A stretch of DNA of 64,000 nucleotides, taken from the NCBI GenBank assembly GCA_965203195.1, contig OZ241860.1, positions 2,046,001-2,110,000 of the forward strand, written 5' to 3'. The notes under the pieces are model-generated. The model was not told the origin of the DNA, ran no database searches, and saw only the letters and a program-made list of their open reading frames with translations. The stretch comes from Bin87 sp965203195. GTDB lineage: Bacteria > Chloroflexota > Dehalococcoidia > Lucifugimonadales > UBA3495. Of this stretch, positions 42,500-49,097 are shown piece by piece (the stretch's first letter is position 1; each line of letters opens with the position of its first letter). Position numbers and translations under genes: made by a program.

Positions 42500-43261
42500 A
42501 TGGACGCCCTGCCCGACCGCAGCGTCCACCTGATGGTCACCTCGCCCCCCTACAATGTGGGCAAGGAATATGACGCCGACCTGACCCTGGACGAATACCG
42601 GGCCTTTCTGCGCCGAGTGATGGGCGAAGTGCATCGGGCGCTGGTGCCGGGGGGACGGATCTGCTTCAACATCGCCAACCTGGGGCGCCGTCCCTATCTG
42701 CCCCTGCACCGCTACATCATCGCGGATCTGGAAAGCCTCGGCTTTCTGATGCGGGGCGAAATCATCTGGGACAAGGCGGCCAGCGCCGCATCGTCCACCG
42801 CCTGGGGTAGCTGGCGCTCGCCCGCCAACCCCACCCTGCGGGATGTCCACGAATACATCCTCGTCTTCAGCAAGGATACCTACCGCCGGCCCAAACCGGC
42901 CGGGCGGGAACCCACCATCGGCAAGGATGACTTCCTGGAGCTGACCCGCAGCGTCTGGCAGTTCCCCGCCGAATCGGCCCGGCGCATCGGCCATCCGGCC
43001 CCGTTCCCCGTGGAACTGCCCCGCCGGTGCATTGAGCTGTACACCTACGCCGGCGAGGTAGTGCTGGACCCGTTTATGGGCAGCGGCGCCACGGCCATCG
43101 CCGCCCTGCGGACCGGACGCCGGTTTGTGGGCTACGAAATTTCCGCCGAGTACCGGGAACTGGCGCTGCGGCGGCTGGCGGGAACGCCGAATCTGTTCGC
43201 CCGCACCGACTGCCGCGGCCGGGTCATTGCGGAGGAGCGCGATGCCGTCTATACAATATGA
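42500..43261 (+). CDS. DNA methyltransferase (beta-class), probably phase-variable
   Basis: As sequenced, the only in-frame ATG gives 253 residues. Motif IV VTSPPYNVGKEYD lies at 13-25, and a FxGxG-type motif I, VVLDPFMGSGATAIAAL, near 188-204, then GRRFVGYEIS. This order is that of N4-cytosine/N6-adenine methylases. The true protein probably includes about 60 further residues encoded from 42314 and an upstream start reached through the C-tract (334 residues if the ATG at 42258 is used with 24 C). The next gene starts 20 bases before this stop, after GGAGGAG, so nuclease translation may depend on ribosomes finishing the methylase. Confidence 0.85.
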   Translation: MDALPDRSVHLMVTSPPYNVGKEYDADLTLDEYRAFLRRVMGEVHRALVPGGRICFNIANLGRRPYLPLHRYIIADLESLGFLMRGEIIWDKAASAASSTAWGSWRSPANPTLRDVHEYILVFSKDTYRRPKPAGREPTIGKDDFLELTRSVWQFPAESARRIGHPAPFPVELPRRCIELYTYAGEVVLDPFMGSGATAIAALRTGRRFVGYEISAEYRELALRRLAGTPNLFARTDCRGRVIAEERDAVYTI

Positions 43262-43919
43262 CGACATCGCCGCTGCCGGCTATGACCGGCACATCGGACG
43301 GCGCGCGTTGACCAATGACCGCCTGCGTCACTATTTTGATGACTGCTTCCAGGCAGCGATCGACGATGCGGGATGCTATCCGGCGTGGGCGTGCGTAGCC
43401 TGCATCGGACGGGGCGCGGCTACGGCGGCTTTCGGGAATGCGCCGAAACGCTGCCCGGTGTGCGAGTCGCCTAAAGTCTTTGAGGTGGCAACTTTCCAAA
43501 GCCGGGCATCGGTAGTAGGAAATGTCTTTGAAAGCGCCGTCCGCCACCTGCTGGCGGTTCGGTTTGAGCTGCCCGTTGCGCCCACACCGGGCAATACCCG
43601 CACCCACGACCTTGAAATCACCAGCGCCATTGCCATTGAAACCAAAGGTTCTCCCCGTCGGTTGCAGAACCCCGACAGCACCGTTACGACGCTAGGCCGG
43701 CCCGGACTGGAACGCTCCGATACCTGGAAAAAGGCGCAGGCCAACGCCAGCAATTACCGCCGGCACAACCGGGCGAATCCCTTTTTCATCGTGTCCAACG
43801 CGGTGCCGCACGACCTGGTGGGCTACCGCAGCGATGACATCACCGGGATATTCAACATCACGCTGGCGAACCGGGTCGAGACGCTGGCCGCCGAAGTCAA
43901 CGCCGCCCTGCCGGGGTAA
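43242..43919 (+). CDS. Probable type II restriction endonuclease with Zn-ribbon
   Basis: 225 residues. Two Cys pairs, CVAC (51-54) and CPVC (71-74), suggest a zinc ribbon. THDLEITSAIAIETKGS gives Asp 123, Glu 133 and Lys 135, a PD-(D/E)XK active site. The following segment, with KKAQANASNYRRHN, may contact DNA. GGAGGAG lies 5 bases before the ATG, inside the methylase gene. M-then-R order and overlap make it the cognate nuclease. I cannot name its sequence family. Confidence 0.75.
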   Translation: MPSIQYDDIAAAGYDRHIGRRALTNDRLRHYFDDCFQAAIDDAGCYPAWACVACIGRGAATAAFGNAPKRCPVCESPKVFEVATFQSRASVVGNVFESAVRHLLAVRFELPVAPTPGNTRTHDLEITSAIAIETKGSPRRLQNPDSTVTTLGRPGLERSDTWKKAQANASNYRRHNRANPFFIVSNAVPHDLVGYRSDDITGIFNITLANRVETLAAEVNAALPG

Positions 43920-43927
43920 CGCCAAAA

Positions 43928-43953
43928 AGCCCGGCAACACGCGTTGCCGGGCT
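43928..43953 (-). terminator. Intrinsic terminator between convergent genes
   Basis: AGCCCGGCAA pairs with TTGCCGGGCT (10 bp, 6-base loop). On the minus strand the stem is followed by T5 (43924-43928), so it ends the thrC-to-hypothetical operon. The same hairpin lies just past the restriction gene stop. Confidence 0.8.
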
Positions 43954-43982
43954 CGCCAGTTCGCTGCCGGATACGGGCGGGG

Positions 43983-44315
43983 TCAGACAGCAGCGGCCCC
44001 TGCCAGCCGGCTTTCCCGCCGGCGCCGGCGGATGGCGTCGATTTCCGCGTCGGTAACGTCGGGGCCGTCAAAATAGTTGCCGTGGGTGATGCGCAGGGTC
44101 TCCACGGAATCGGCCAGCAGCAGGACATACTCCATGCGGAGCGGGACGCCGGTCGTCACGAAACGCTGGAGTTCGTCCGCCTGACCCTCCTCCAGTTCCT
44201 GCAATCGCTTCCAGGCTTCCTGCCGCTGTTCCGGCTCCGCGTATTCGGTGATTTTGTCGAGCTTGTGCTTGTGGCGGTCGTATTCCACCACAAACCACTT
44301 CTTTTCCAGATCCAT
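43983..44315 (-). CDS. Hypothetical protein at the end of the thrC operon
   Basis: 110 residues, mostly helical and charged (MDLEKKWFVVEYDRHKHKLDKI at the start, DAEIDAIRRRRRE near the end). No family recognised. GGAGG before the ATG supports it as real. It starts 45 bases after the RelA/SpoT-type gene and could be its partner or antitoxin; this is inferred from position only. Confidence 0.65.
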   Translation of the reverse strand: MDLEKKWFVVEYDRHKHKLDKITEYAEPEQRQEAWKRLQELEEGQADELQRFVTTGVPLRMEYVLLLADSVETLRITHGNYFDGPDVTDAEIDAIRRRRRESRLAGAAAV

Positions 44316-44360
44316 CAGGCTATCCTCCGGGTGCGGCGCTTGTGCTCCCTGCCCAGTATA

Positions 44361-45020
44361 TCATCCCGTACCGCGCATACGGGCTATGAGCCGTTCCACC
44401 TCGCCGGCTATGTCCGGCGGCGGCGGCGGCGCTCCCGCCTGGTCATAGCGCCAGTAGGCTGCGGAAAGCTCGTCCAAAGCTTGCCGGAGGGCCGGATTCC
44501 CGCCGCCGTATTTTACGGTGGAGTCGTAGGCAGTCGCCAGCTCGGACAGGCGGGCCCAGTGCCGCTGGTTCCGCGTCCGCACTTGCACTTCAACGAATTT
44601 GTCGCCCTGTCGCACCACCACATGGACGGCGCGATAGCCGCTGTGCGGGGTTTCCCGAATGTCGTAGGCGCGGTAGATGTCAAACTCCGCCTGCAACCGC
44701 GCGTAGATTTCATCCTGCTCGGCCTTGCTGTCGGCAATGAGGCGGCAACCGGCGATGTCCTGCATCCGGGACAGCCGGATGCGCGTATCCCGTTGCAGTT
44801 TGGCGATTACCGACTCCGAGCGCTTCAGCCGGCCGCCATCCGATTCCCCTATGCCCAGCCGCCCCAGGTCAAAGACAACCGCCAGCAGCGTCTCAAAGAA
44901 AGTTTCCCGGTAGGCGTCAAGCAGCATCCGGTCATCCGGCGTTACGCCCACCCGGATGCGGTCGCCCAGGCGGTCAATCTGGCGGCGGGACAAGCCGGCG
45001 GCGGCCGGCGCGCCCGCCAT
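44361..45020 (-). CDS. Small RelA/SpoT-type nucleotide synthetase
   Basis: 219 residues with a lone synthetase domain and no HD hydrolase, TGS or ACT domain. RLKRSESVIAKLQR (64-77), MQDIAGCRLIAD (86-97), HSGYRAVHVVV (126-136) and EVQVRTRNQRHWA (144-156) are the substrate-binding and catalytic blocks. Members make (p)ppGpp, or in toxic forms (p)ppApp or pyrophosphorylated tRNA. The start overlaps the ThiS stop by one base (TGATG), so it is coupled to that gene. This makes a stand-alone toxin less certain. Confidence 0.85.
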   Translation of the reverse strand: MAGAPAAAGLSRRQIDRLGDRIRVGVTPDDRMLLDAYRETFFETLLAVVFDLGRLGIGESDGGRLKRSESVIAKLQRDTRIRLSRMQDIAGCRLIADSKAEQDEIYARLQAEFDIYRAYDIRETPHSGYRAVHVVVRQGDKFVEVQVRTRNQRHWARLSELATAYDSTVKYGGGNPALRQALDELSAAYWRYDQAGAPPPPPDIAGEVERLIARMRGTG

Positions 45021-45301
45021 CAGCCCCCGCCGCCGGCCACCGCCGGCACAATGCTGATCTCGTCCCCCGACTTAATCCCCGTCTTGAGACCCTGGTCAAA
45101 CCGGATGTCCTCGCCATTCACATAGATGTTGACGAAGTACCGCAGCTCGCCATCCTCATCCAGCAGCCGTTCTTTGAAACCGGGGTAGTCGCTCTCCAGC
45201 CGCTCAATCATCTGGGCAAGGTCGGACACCTCCAGCTCAACCTTGTCGGCGCCGCCGGTCATCCGGCGCAACGGGGTGGGTATGCGTACCATAACGGACA
45301 T
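45020..45301 (-). CDS. ThiS/MoaD-type sulfur carrier protein
   Basis: 93 residues with the beta-grasp fold and a C-terminal Gly-Gly, here AVAGGGG; thiocarboxylation normally needs the terminal Gly-Gly. NIYVNGEDIRF and GDEISIVPAVAGG are typical. AGGAGG precedes the ATG. Together with the NIL-domain gene and the threonine-synthase-type gene upstream, it resembles clusters in which a sulfur carrier feeds amino-acid or cofactor synthesis. The recipient pathway is not proven. Confidence 0.85.
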   Translation of the reverse strand: MSVMVRIPTPLRRMTGGADKVELEVSDLAQMIERLESDYPGFKERLLDEDGELRYFVNIYVNGEDIRFDQGLKTGIKSGDEISIVPAVAGGGG

Positions 45302-45429
45302 TGGAAATGTTCCTCCTGTTGTTCGCCGCGCCGTGACATCGGCGTCGGCATTGGCATCGGGACAGCGCGGCGGCCGCCACGCCAGACCGGCCGGCCCGGC
45401 GTACGTACGGCGCGGCCGGGCGCACGGCG

Positions 45430-45672
45430 TCAGCCTTCGATAACATCGCCGGCAATGGGGTCAACCCGCACGCCGGTAGTGGCCACCCAGTCCAGGCCGC
45501 GCCGGATTTCGTCATCCGCGCCGTCCAGCTCCAGAATCACCCAGCCCAGATCGGCGCGCACATCGGCGCGGCGAATGTTGGTCACCAGGGCAAAATCCCG
45601 GCCCAGGCGGTAGATAATCGGCTCCCGCACCAGATCGGCGGAGAAGGTAAAGCGCACCCGCTGCTTCGCCAT
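45430..45672 (-). CDS. NIL-domain protein
   Basis: 80 residues: VRFTFSADLVREPIIYRLGRDFALVTNIRRADV, then GWVILELDGADDEIRRGLDWVATTGVRVDPI. This is the NIL (ferredoxin-like, ligand-sensing) domain found at the C-terminus of methionine ABC transporters and next to homocysteine-forming proteins. Here it stands alone, 6 bases after the thrC stop. It may bind an amino acid and regulate the neighbouring enzyme. Confidence 0.85.
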   Translation of the reverse strand: MAKQRVRFTFSADLVREPIIYRLGRDFALVTNIRRADVRADLGWVILELDGADDEIRRGLDWVATTGVRVDPIAGDVIEG

Positions 45673-45678
45673 AACCGG

Positions 45679-47019
45679 TCAGCCCCCCACCGTTGCGGTT
45701 GCCGCCGCCGCTGCCGCCGGCATCGCCGCCGCCGCCGCGCCCTGGCGCCGGCTGGCCAGCGCCGCCTCAAAGGAGCCCATCATCGGCTTGACCCGCAAGG
45801 GGTTGACCACCTCCTCAACGGCCTCCTGGGTTTTCAGCCCGTTGCCGGTGATGTAGGCCACCGTCAGCTCATCCGGGGCAATGGCCCCGGTTTCCGCCAG
45901 ATACTGGAGAGTGGAAATGGTGACCCCGCCGGCGGTTTCCGTAAAAATGCCCTCGGTTTCGGCCAGCAGCTTGATGCCGTCCACTACCCGGTTTTCGGGC
46001 ACGGCGTAGCCGCTGCCCTCCGACTGGCGGATGACCCGCAGCGCGTAAATGCCGTCGGCCGGATTGCCAATCGCCAGAGATTTGGCGATGCTGTCCGGGC
46101 GCACCGGGCGCACCTGGTTGCGGTGATTCTCCCAGGCGTTGACAATAGGCGAACACCCGGCCGCCTGCGCCATATGCATCCGCGTGGTCACCGCCGGATG
46201 GTGCACGGTGTTCTGGTCGGCGCCAAAGGGCAGCGGCGCCACGCCGTCCAGCAGCCCCAGGCAGGCCAGCTCGTTGAACCCCTTCCAAATCTTGGTGAAC
46301 ATCGCCCCCGACGCCGACGGCACCACCACATGATCGGGCACCCGCCACCCCAACTGTTCCGCCACTTCGTACCCCAGCGTCTTGCTCCCCTCGGCGTAGT
46401 AGGGGCGCATATTGATGTTCACAAACGCCCAGCGGTAGTTGTCGCTGATTTCACTGCACAATCGGTTGACTTCATCATAGGTGCCGGCCACCGCCACCAG
46501 CGTGGGGTTATAGACGGCGGCGCCGATGACCTTGCCCCGTTCCAGGTCGGCGGGAATGAACACTACCGCATCCACCCCGGCCCGGGCGGCGTGGGCGGCC
46601 ACGCTGCACGCCAGGTTCCCCGTGCTGGCGCAGGCCAGCGTGTCGTACCCGAACTCCACCGCCTTGGTGGCCGCCACGGAAACCACCCGGTCCTTGAAGG
46701 AAAAAGATGGGTTGACGCTGTCGTTCTTGATGTACAGGTTATTCAGCCCCAGCCGTTGGCCCAGGTTGCGGGCCTTGAGCAGCGGGGTATAGCCGGCCAT
46801 AATGTCCACCGGGTCATCGGCCGCCGCCGGCAGCAGGTCCTGATAGCGCCAGATGCTCAACGGCCCCTGGGCAATGCGGTCGTGGCTGACCACCTCGGCG
46901 ATGGTCACATAGTCGTAAATCACCTCCAGGGGGCCGAAGCAGAAATCGCAGACATTGAGCGGCTCGCCCGGGTACTCCCGGCCGCACTCCCGGCATTTTA
47001 ATCCTTTGATGAACGCCAC
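45679..47019 (-). CDS. thrC: Threonine synthase
   Basis: PLP enzyme of 446 residues that converts phosphohomoserine to threonine. A zinc ribbon opens the protein (CRECG at 9-13, CDFCF near 24-28). PSFSFKDR holds the PLP Lys, followed by ASTGNLACSVAAHAARAG, and PSASGAMFTKIWKGF also fits. The tail is Ala-rich. The start is GTG at 47017-47019 after GGAGGTAG. Paralogues with this zinc ribbon are sometimes recruited to other beta/gamma-replacement reactions, and the ThiS and NIL neighbours leave that open. Confidence 0.92.
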   Translation of the reverse strand: MAFIKGLKCRECGREYPGEPLNVCDFCFGPLEVIYDYVTIAEVVSHDRIAQGPLSIWRYQDLLPAAADDPVDIMAGYTPLLKARNLGQRLGLNNLYIKNDSVNPSFSFKDRVVSVAATKAVEFGYDTLACASTGNLACSVAAHAARAGVDAVVFIPADLERGKVIGAAVYNPTLVAVAGTYDEVNRLCSEISDNYRWAFVNINMRPYYAEGSKTLGYEVAEQLGWRVPDHVVVPSASGAMFTKIWKGFNELACLGLLDGVAPLPFGADQNTVHHPAVTTRMHMAQAAGCSPIVNAWENHRNQVRPVRPDSIAKSLAIGNPADGIYALRVIRQSEGSGYAVPENRVVDGIKLLAETEGIFTETAGGVTISTLQYLAETGAIAPDELTVAYITGNGLKTQEAVEEVVNPLRVKPMMGSFEAALASRRQGAAAAAMPAAAAAATATVGG

Positions 47020-47139
47020 CGGACGCTACCTCCGTTGCTTGGGGGTTCAACCCGGGGCCCGGCCCCCGCGCCGGAGCGCGGCGCAACGGCCAACGGCGCC
47101 CGACGGGTCAAACCGGGTTGGGCAGAAATGCACAGCCCT

Positions 47140-47168
47140 ATTTTGCCAGAGGCGGGGGATACTGGCAA
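47140..47168 (-). promoter_or_regulatory. Likely thrC promoter overlapped by a palindrome
   Basis: Minus strand TTGCCA, 17 bases, CAAAAT. The promoter spacer is framed by TTGCCAG/CTGGCAA (47143-47149 and 47162-47168), a 7-bp inverted repeat that could bind a repressor. Confidence 0.45.
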
Positions 47169-47295
47169 CCGGAAAACGCGGACGCCCCGCCGGCCCGCTT
47201 TCCCGCCGGCCGGCAACATTGTACCTCAATGCCTCCGCCCCACGGAGCGCCGGGCCGGCAGCCTTTTCAATCGGTAGCGTTTCAATCAGGCGGTC

Positions 47296-47326
47296 TTGAT
47301 CTTTACCCGCCATTCCGGCTGGTGCC
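47296..47326 (+). repeat. Dispersed repeat, copy 2 (partial)
   Basis: TTGATCTTTACCCG-C-CATTCCGGC-T-GG-T-GCC differs from 52032-52062 at only three positions, then diverges. Confidence 0.7.
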
Positions 47327-47438
47327 CGAATCCGGGCGTTTCCAGCGTACTCCGGCCGGCCCCGGAGCGACAATCTTATGGCTGAACAGGAACCGGCTTT
47401 AACCGCAGGAACCGGCTTTAACCGGCGGAGGCTTTGCG

Positions 47439-48242
47439 ATGCGCGTTGATGTTCACACTCATATCTGGCCCGACCACATTGCCGGCGCGGTGGCTGGCAG
47501 TATGGAGGCCGACCTGGGCTTTGCCCCCGTCGCCGTCAACACCGTGGCCGGCGTCAAGGCCCATATGCGCGCCGCCGGCGTGGACAAATCCGTCGTGCTG
47601 GGCGTGGCGATGCGCCCCGACCAGGTGCGCCGGGCCAACGACTGGCTCATCGCGATCGCCGACGATACGCTCGTCCCCTTCGGCGCCGTCCATCCCGACC
47701 TGGCCGACAAGGCCGGCGAAATCCGCTACCTGCGGGAACACGGCGTCAAAGGCATCAAAATGCACCCGGTCATCAACGCCTTTTATCCCGACGACCCCCA
47801 GTGGTTCCCCGTTTATGAGGAACTGGCCGCCGCCGATATGACCCTGGCGATACACGCCGGCCGGCTGCCTCATCAGCCGCCCGATGCGCCCCTCTACGCC
47901 GCGCCGGAACGCATCGGCAACATCGCCCGGCAGTTCCCCGGCCTCAAGATCATCGCCCTGCACCTGGGCGGCTTTTATATGCTGGACGAGGGAGAACGCG
48001 CCCTGCTGGGGCGGGAGAACGTGCTGGTGGACACCACTTGGCCGCCGTCGGTGCGGGCCCTGGCGCCGGACACCCTAACGGCCATCATCGCCAGGCATGG
48101 CGCCCACAAAGTCTGCTTCGGCACCGATTACCCGTTGGTGGATATGGCGGCGGAGTCGGCGTACCTGGCCTCCCTGCCCCTGACCTCGGCGCAGGTGGAA
48201 GGCATTCTGGGCGAAAACGCGCGCTGGTTCATCGGCCTGTAG
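47439..48242 (+). CDS. Amidohydrolase-family protein (ACMSD-like, metal-dependent)
   Basis: 267 residues in a TIM barrel. VDVHTHIW (3-10) gives the first two metal His, HAGRLPHQ and ALHLGGFY give later His residues, and FGTDYPLVDM carries the metal Asp. This is the amidohydrolase-2 group, which includes decarboxylases such as ACMSD and gamma-resorcylate decarboxylase as well as lactone hydrolases. GGAGG lies 8 bases before the ATG. It is a single gene; the substrate is unknown. Confidence 0.85.
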   Translation: MRVDVHTHIWPDHIAGAVAGSMEADLGFAPVAVNTVAGVKAHMRAAGVDKSVVLGVAMRPDQVRRANDWLIAIADDTLVPFGAVHPDLADKAGEIRYLREHGVKGIKMHPVINAFYPDDPQWFPVYEELAAADMTLAIHAGRLPHQPPDAPLYAAPERIGNIARQFPGLKIIALHLGGFYMLDEGERALLGRENVLVDTTWPPSVRALAPDTLTAIIARHGAHKVCFGTDYPLVDMAAESAYLASLPLTSAQVEGILGENARWFIGL

Positions 48243-48273
48243 CGCCCCCCAAACGCCGCCCGTCGCCGCCGGC

Positions 48274-48648
48274 TTACGACCTGGCGGCGCGCGCCATTGC
48301 CAGCATTGCTATCGCGAACTGCCGGACGACCCGGCAGTGGGCATCCAGCAGGGCGTCGTTTAGAAAATCCTTGTCGGAATTGGGATGGATTTTGTGGCGG
48401 GCCAACTCAAAAACGTGTCTCATCAACCCGCCAAAAGGATGACCGGATGCGATTGCCGCCAGCGCCGTTTCCTTCTGCTGGTAAGTTCCATGCGGTAGCC
48501 CCCGTTGCCAGGCGACCGCATTCACCGCGTATTTGGACGCCAGCCAGAGCAGCTCCGACGACAGCAGCTTCATCCCCCGCCCCGCCAGATACTCCGAAAC
48601 CTCCAGGCAGTTTTCCGCCTCGCGGATGTGCTCCTCCGCCGTCATCAT
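48274..48648 (-). CDS. HEPN/PaREP1-like helical protein, second of a pair
   Basis: About 124 residues, helical. AEEHIREAENCLEVSEYLAGRG, SSELLWLASKYAVNAVAWQRGLP and ALLDAHCRVVRQFAIAMLAMARAA give the S-x-x-LW-x-A-x-x-AV-x-x-A pattern seen in PaREP1/HEPN-type proteins. The start overlaps the previous gene's stop (ATGATGA); a GTG three codons earlier is also possible. HEPN proteins are often RNases or partners of nucleotidyltransferases, but the R-x4-6-H motif is not clearly present. Confidence 0.6.
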   Translation of the reverse strand: MMTAEEHIREAENCLEVSEYLAGRGMKLLSSELLWLASKYAVNAVAWQRGLPHGTYQQKETALAAIASGHPFGGLMRHVFELARHKIHPNSDKDFLNDALLDAHCRVVRQFAIAMLAMARAARS

Positions 48649-49043
48649 CCTTCGCACTCTCCGGCGGCCACTGCCCGCATATCGTCAACCAGCTCGGCAA
48701 CGGTACGGCGGTATGACCGCAGGGCGCGCTTTTTGAGCCGCACATCGCCGGCCGCATGGTGCCGCAAAATGCCGGCGACCATAAACTGCAACAGCAACCG
48801 GCATTCCAGGTCGCTGCCGGCCCCGTTGCGCTTTTTGTCCAGATGCCGGAGAAAGTCGTAAATCTGGACCTCGTCCTCGCCGGGCCAACCCTGCCGTTCC
48901 GCCGCTTCGCCCACCGCCTCCCAGGCTGCCTGCCACCAGTGGGCGGAACCCTTCCGACAGTCGCCGGCGGCAAAAGCCCGGTCGCCGGCGGCCAGATATT
49001 CGGTTGGCGTGGTCGCGCTTTCCACCGGAACTATCATCGGCAT
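48645..49043 (-). CDS. HEPN/PaREP1-like helical protein, first of a pair
   Basis: 132 residues. TPTEYLAAGDRAFAAGDCRKGSAHWWQAAWEAVGEAAERQGWP shows the same repeating helical pattern as the next gene, followed by a second helical half with LLLQFMVAGILRHHAAGD. The two genes overlap by a few bases, so they are probably co-translated and may form a heterodimer. Family assignment is by pattern only. Confidence 0.6.
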   Translation of the reverse strand: MPMIVPVESATTPTEYLAAGDRAFAAGDCRKGSAHWWQAAWEAVGEAAERQGWPGEDEVQIYDFLRHLDKKRNGAGSDLECRLLLQFMVAGILRHHAAGDVRLKKRALRSYRRTVAELVDDMRAVAAGECEG

Positions 49044-49097
49044 TCTCCCTGCGATTCGCCCCGAACCCGTTTGCGTTGGGGCGCGCTGTGATGCGAA

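Larger units (their letters stand above)
47020..47438. other. Divergent control region between thrC and the amidohydrolase
   Basis: 419 bases. They hold the thrC promoter and palindrome (47140-47168), one dispersed-repeat copy (47296-47326) and a duplicated 13-base phrase (AACCGGCTTTAAC-like) just before the amidohydrolase. No coding frame is supported. Confidence 0.5.

Noticed and set aside
42174..42533. 119-codon plus-strand frame through the C-tract
   Set aside because: Beyond the tract it reads out of phase with the methylase; treated as the off-phase leader, not a separate gene.
48407..48973. 188-codon minus-strand frame overlapping both HEPN-like genes
   Set aside because: It overlaps two genes in another frame that share a family pattern and fit end to start; this frame is Arg/Gly/Ala noise.
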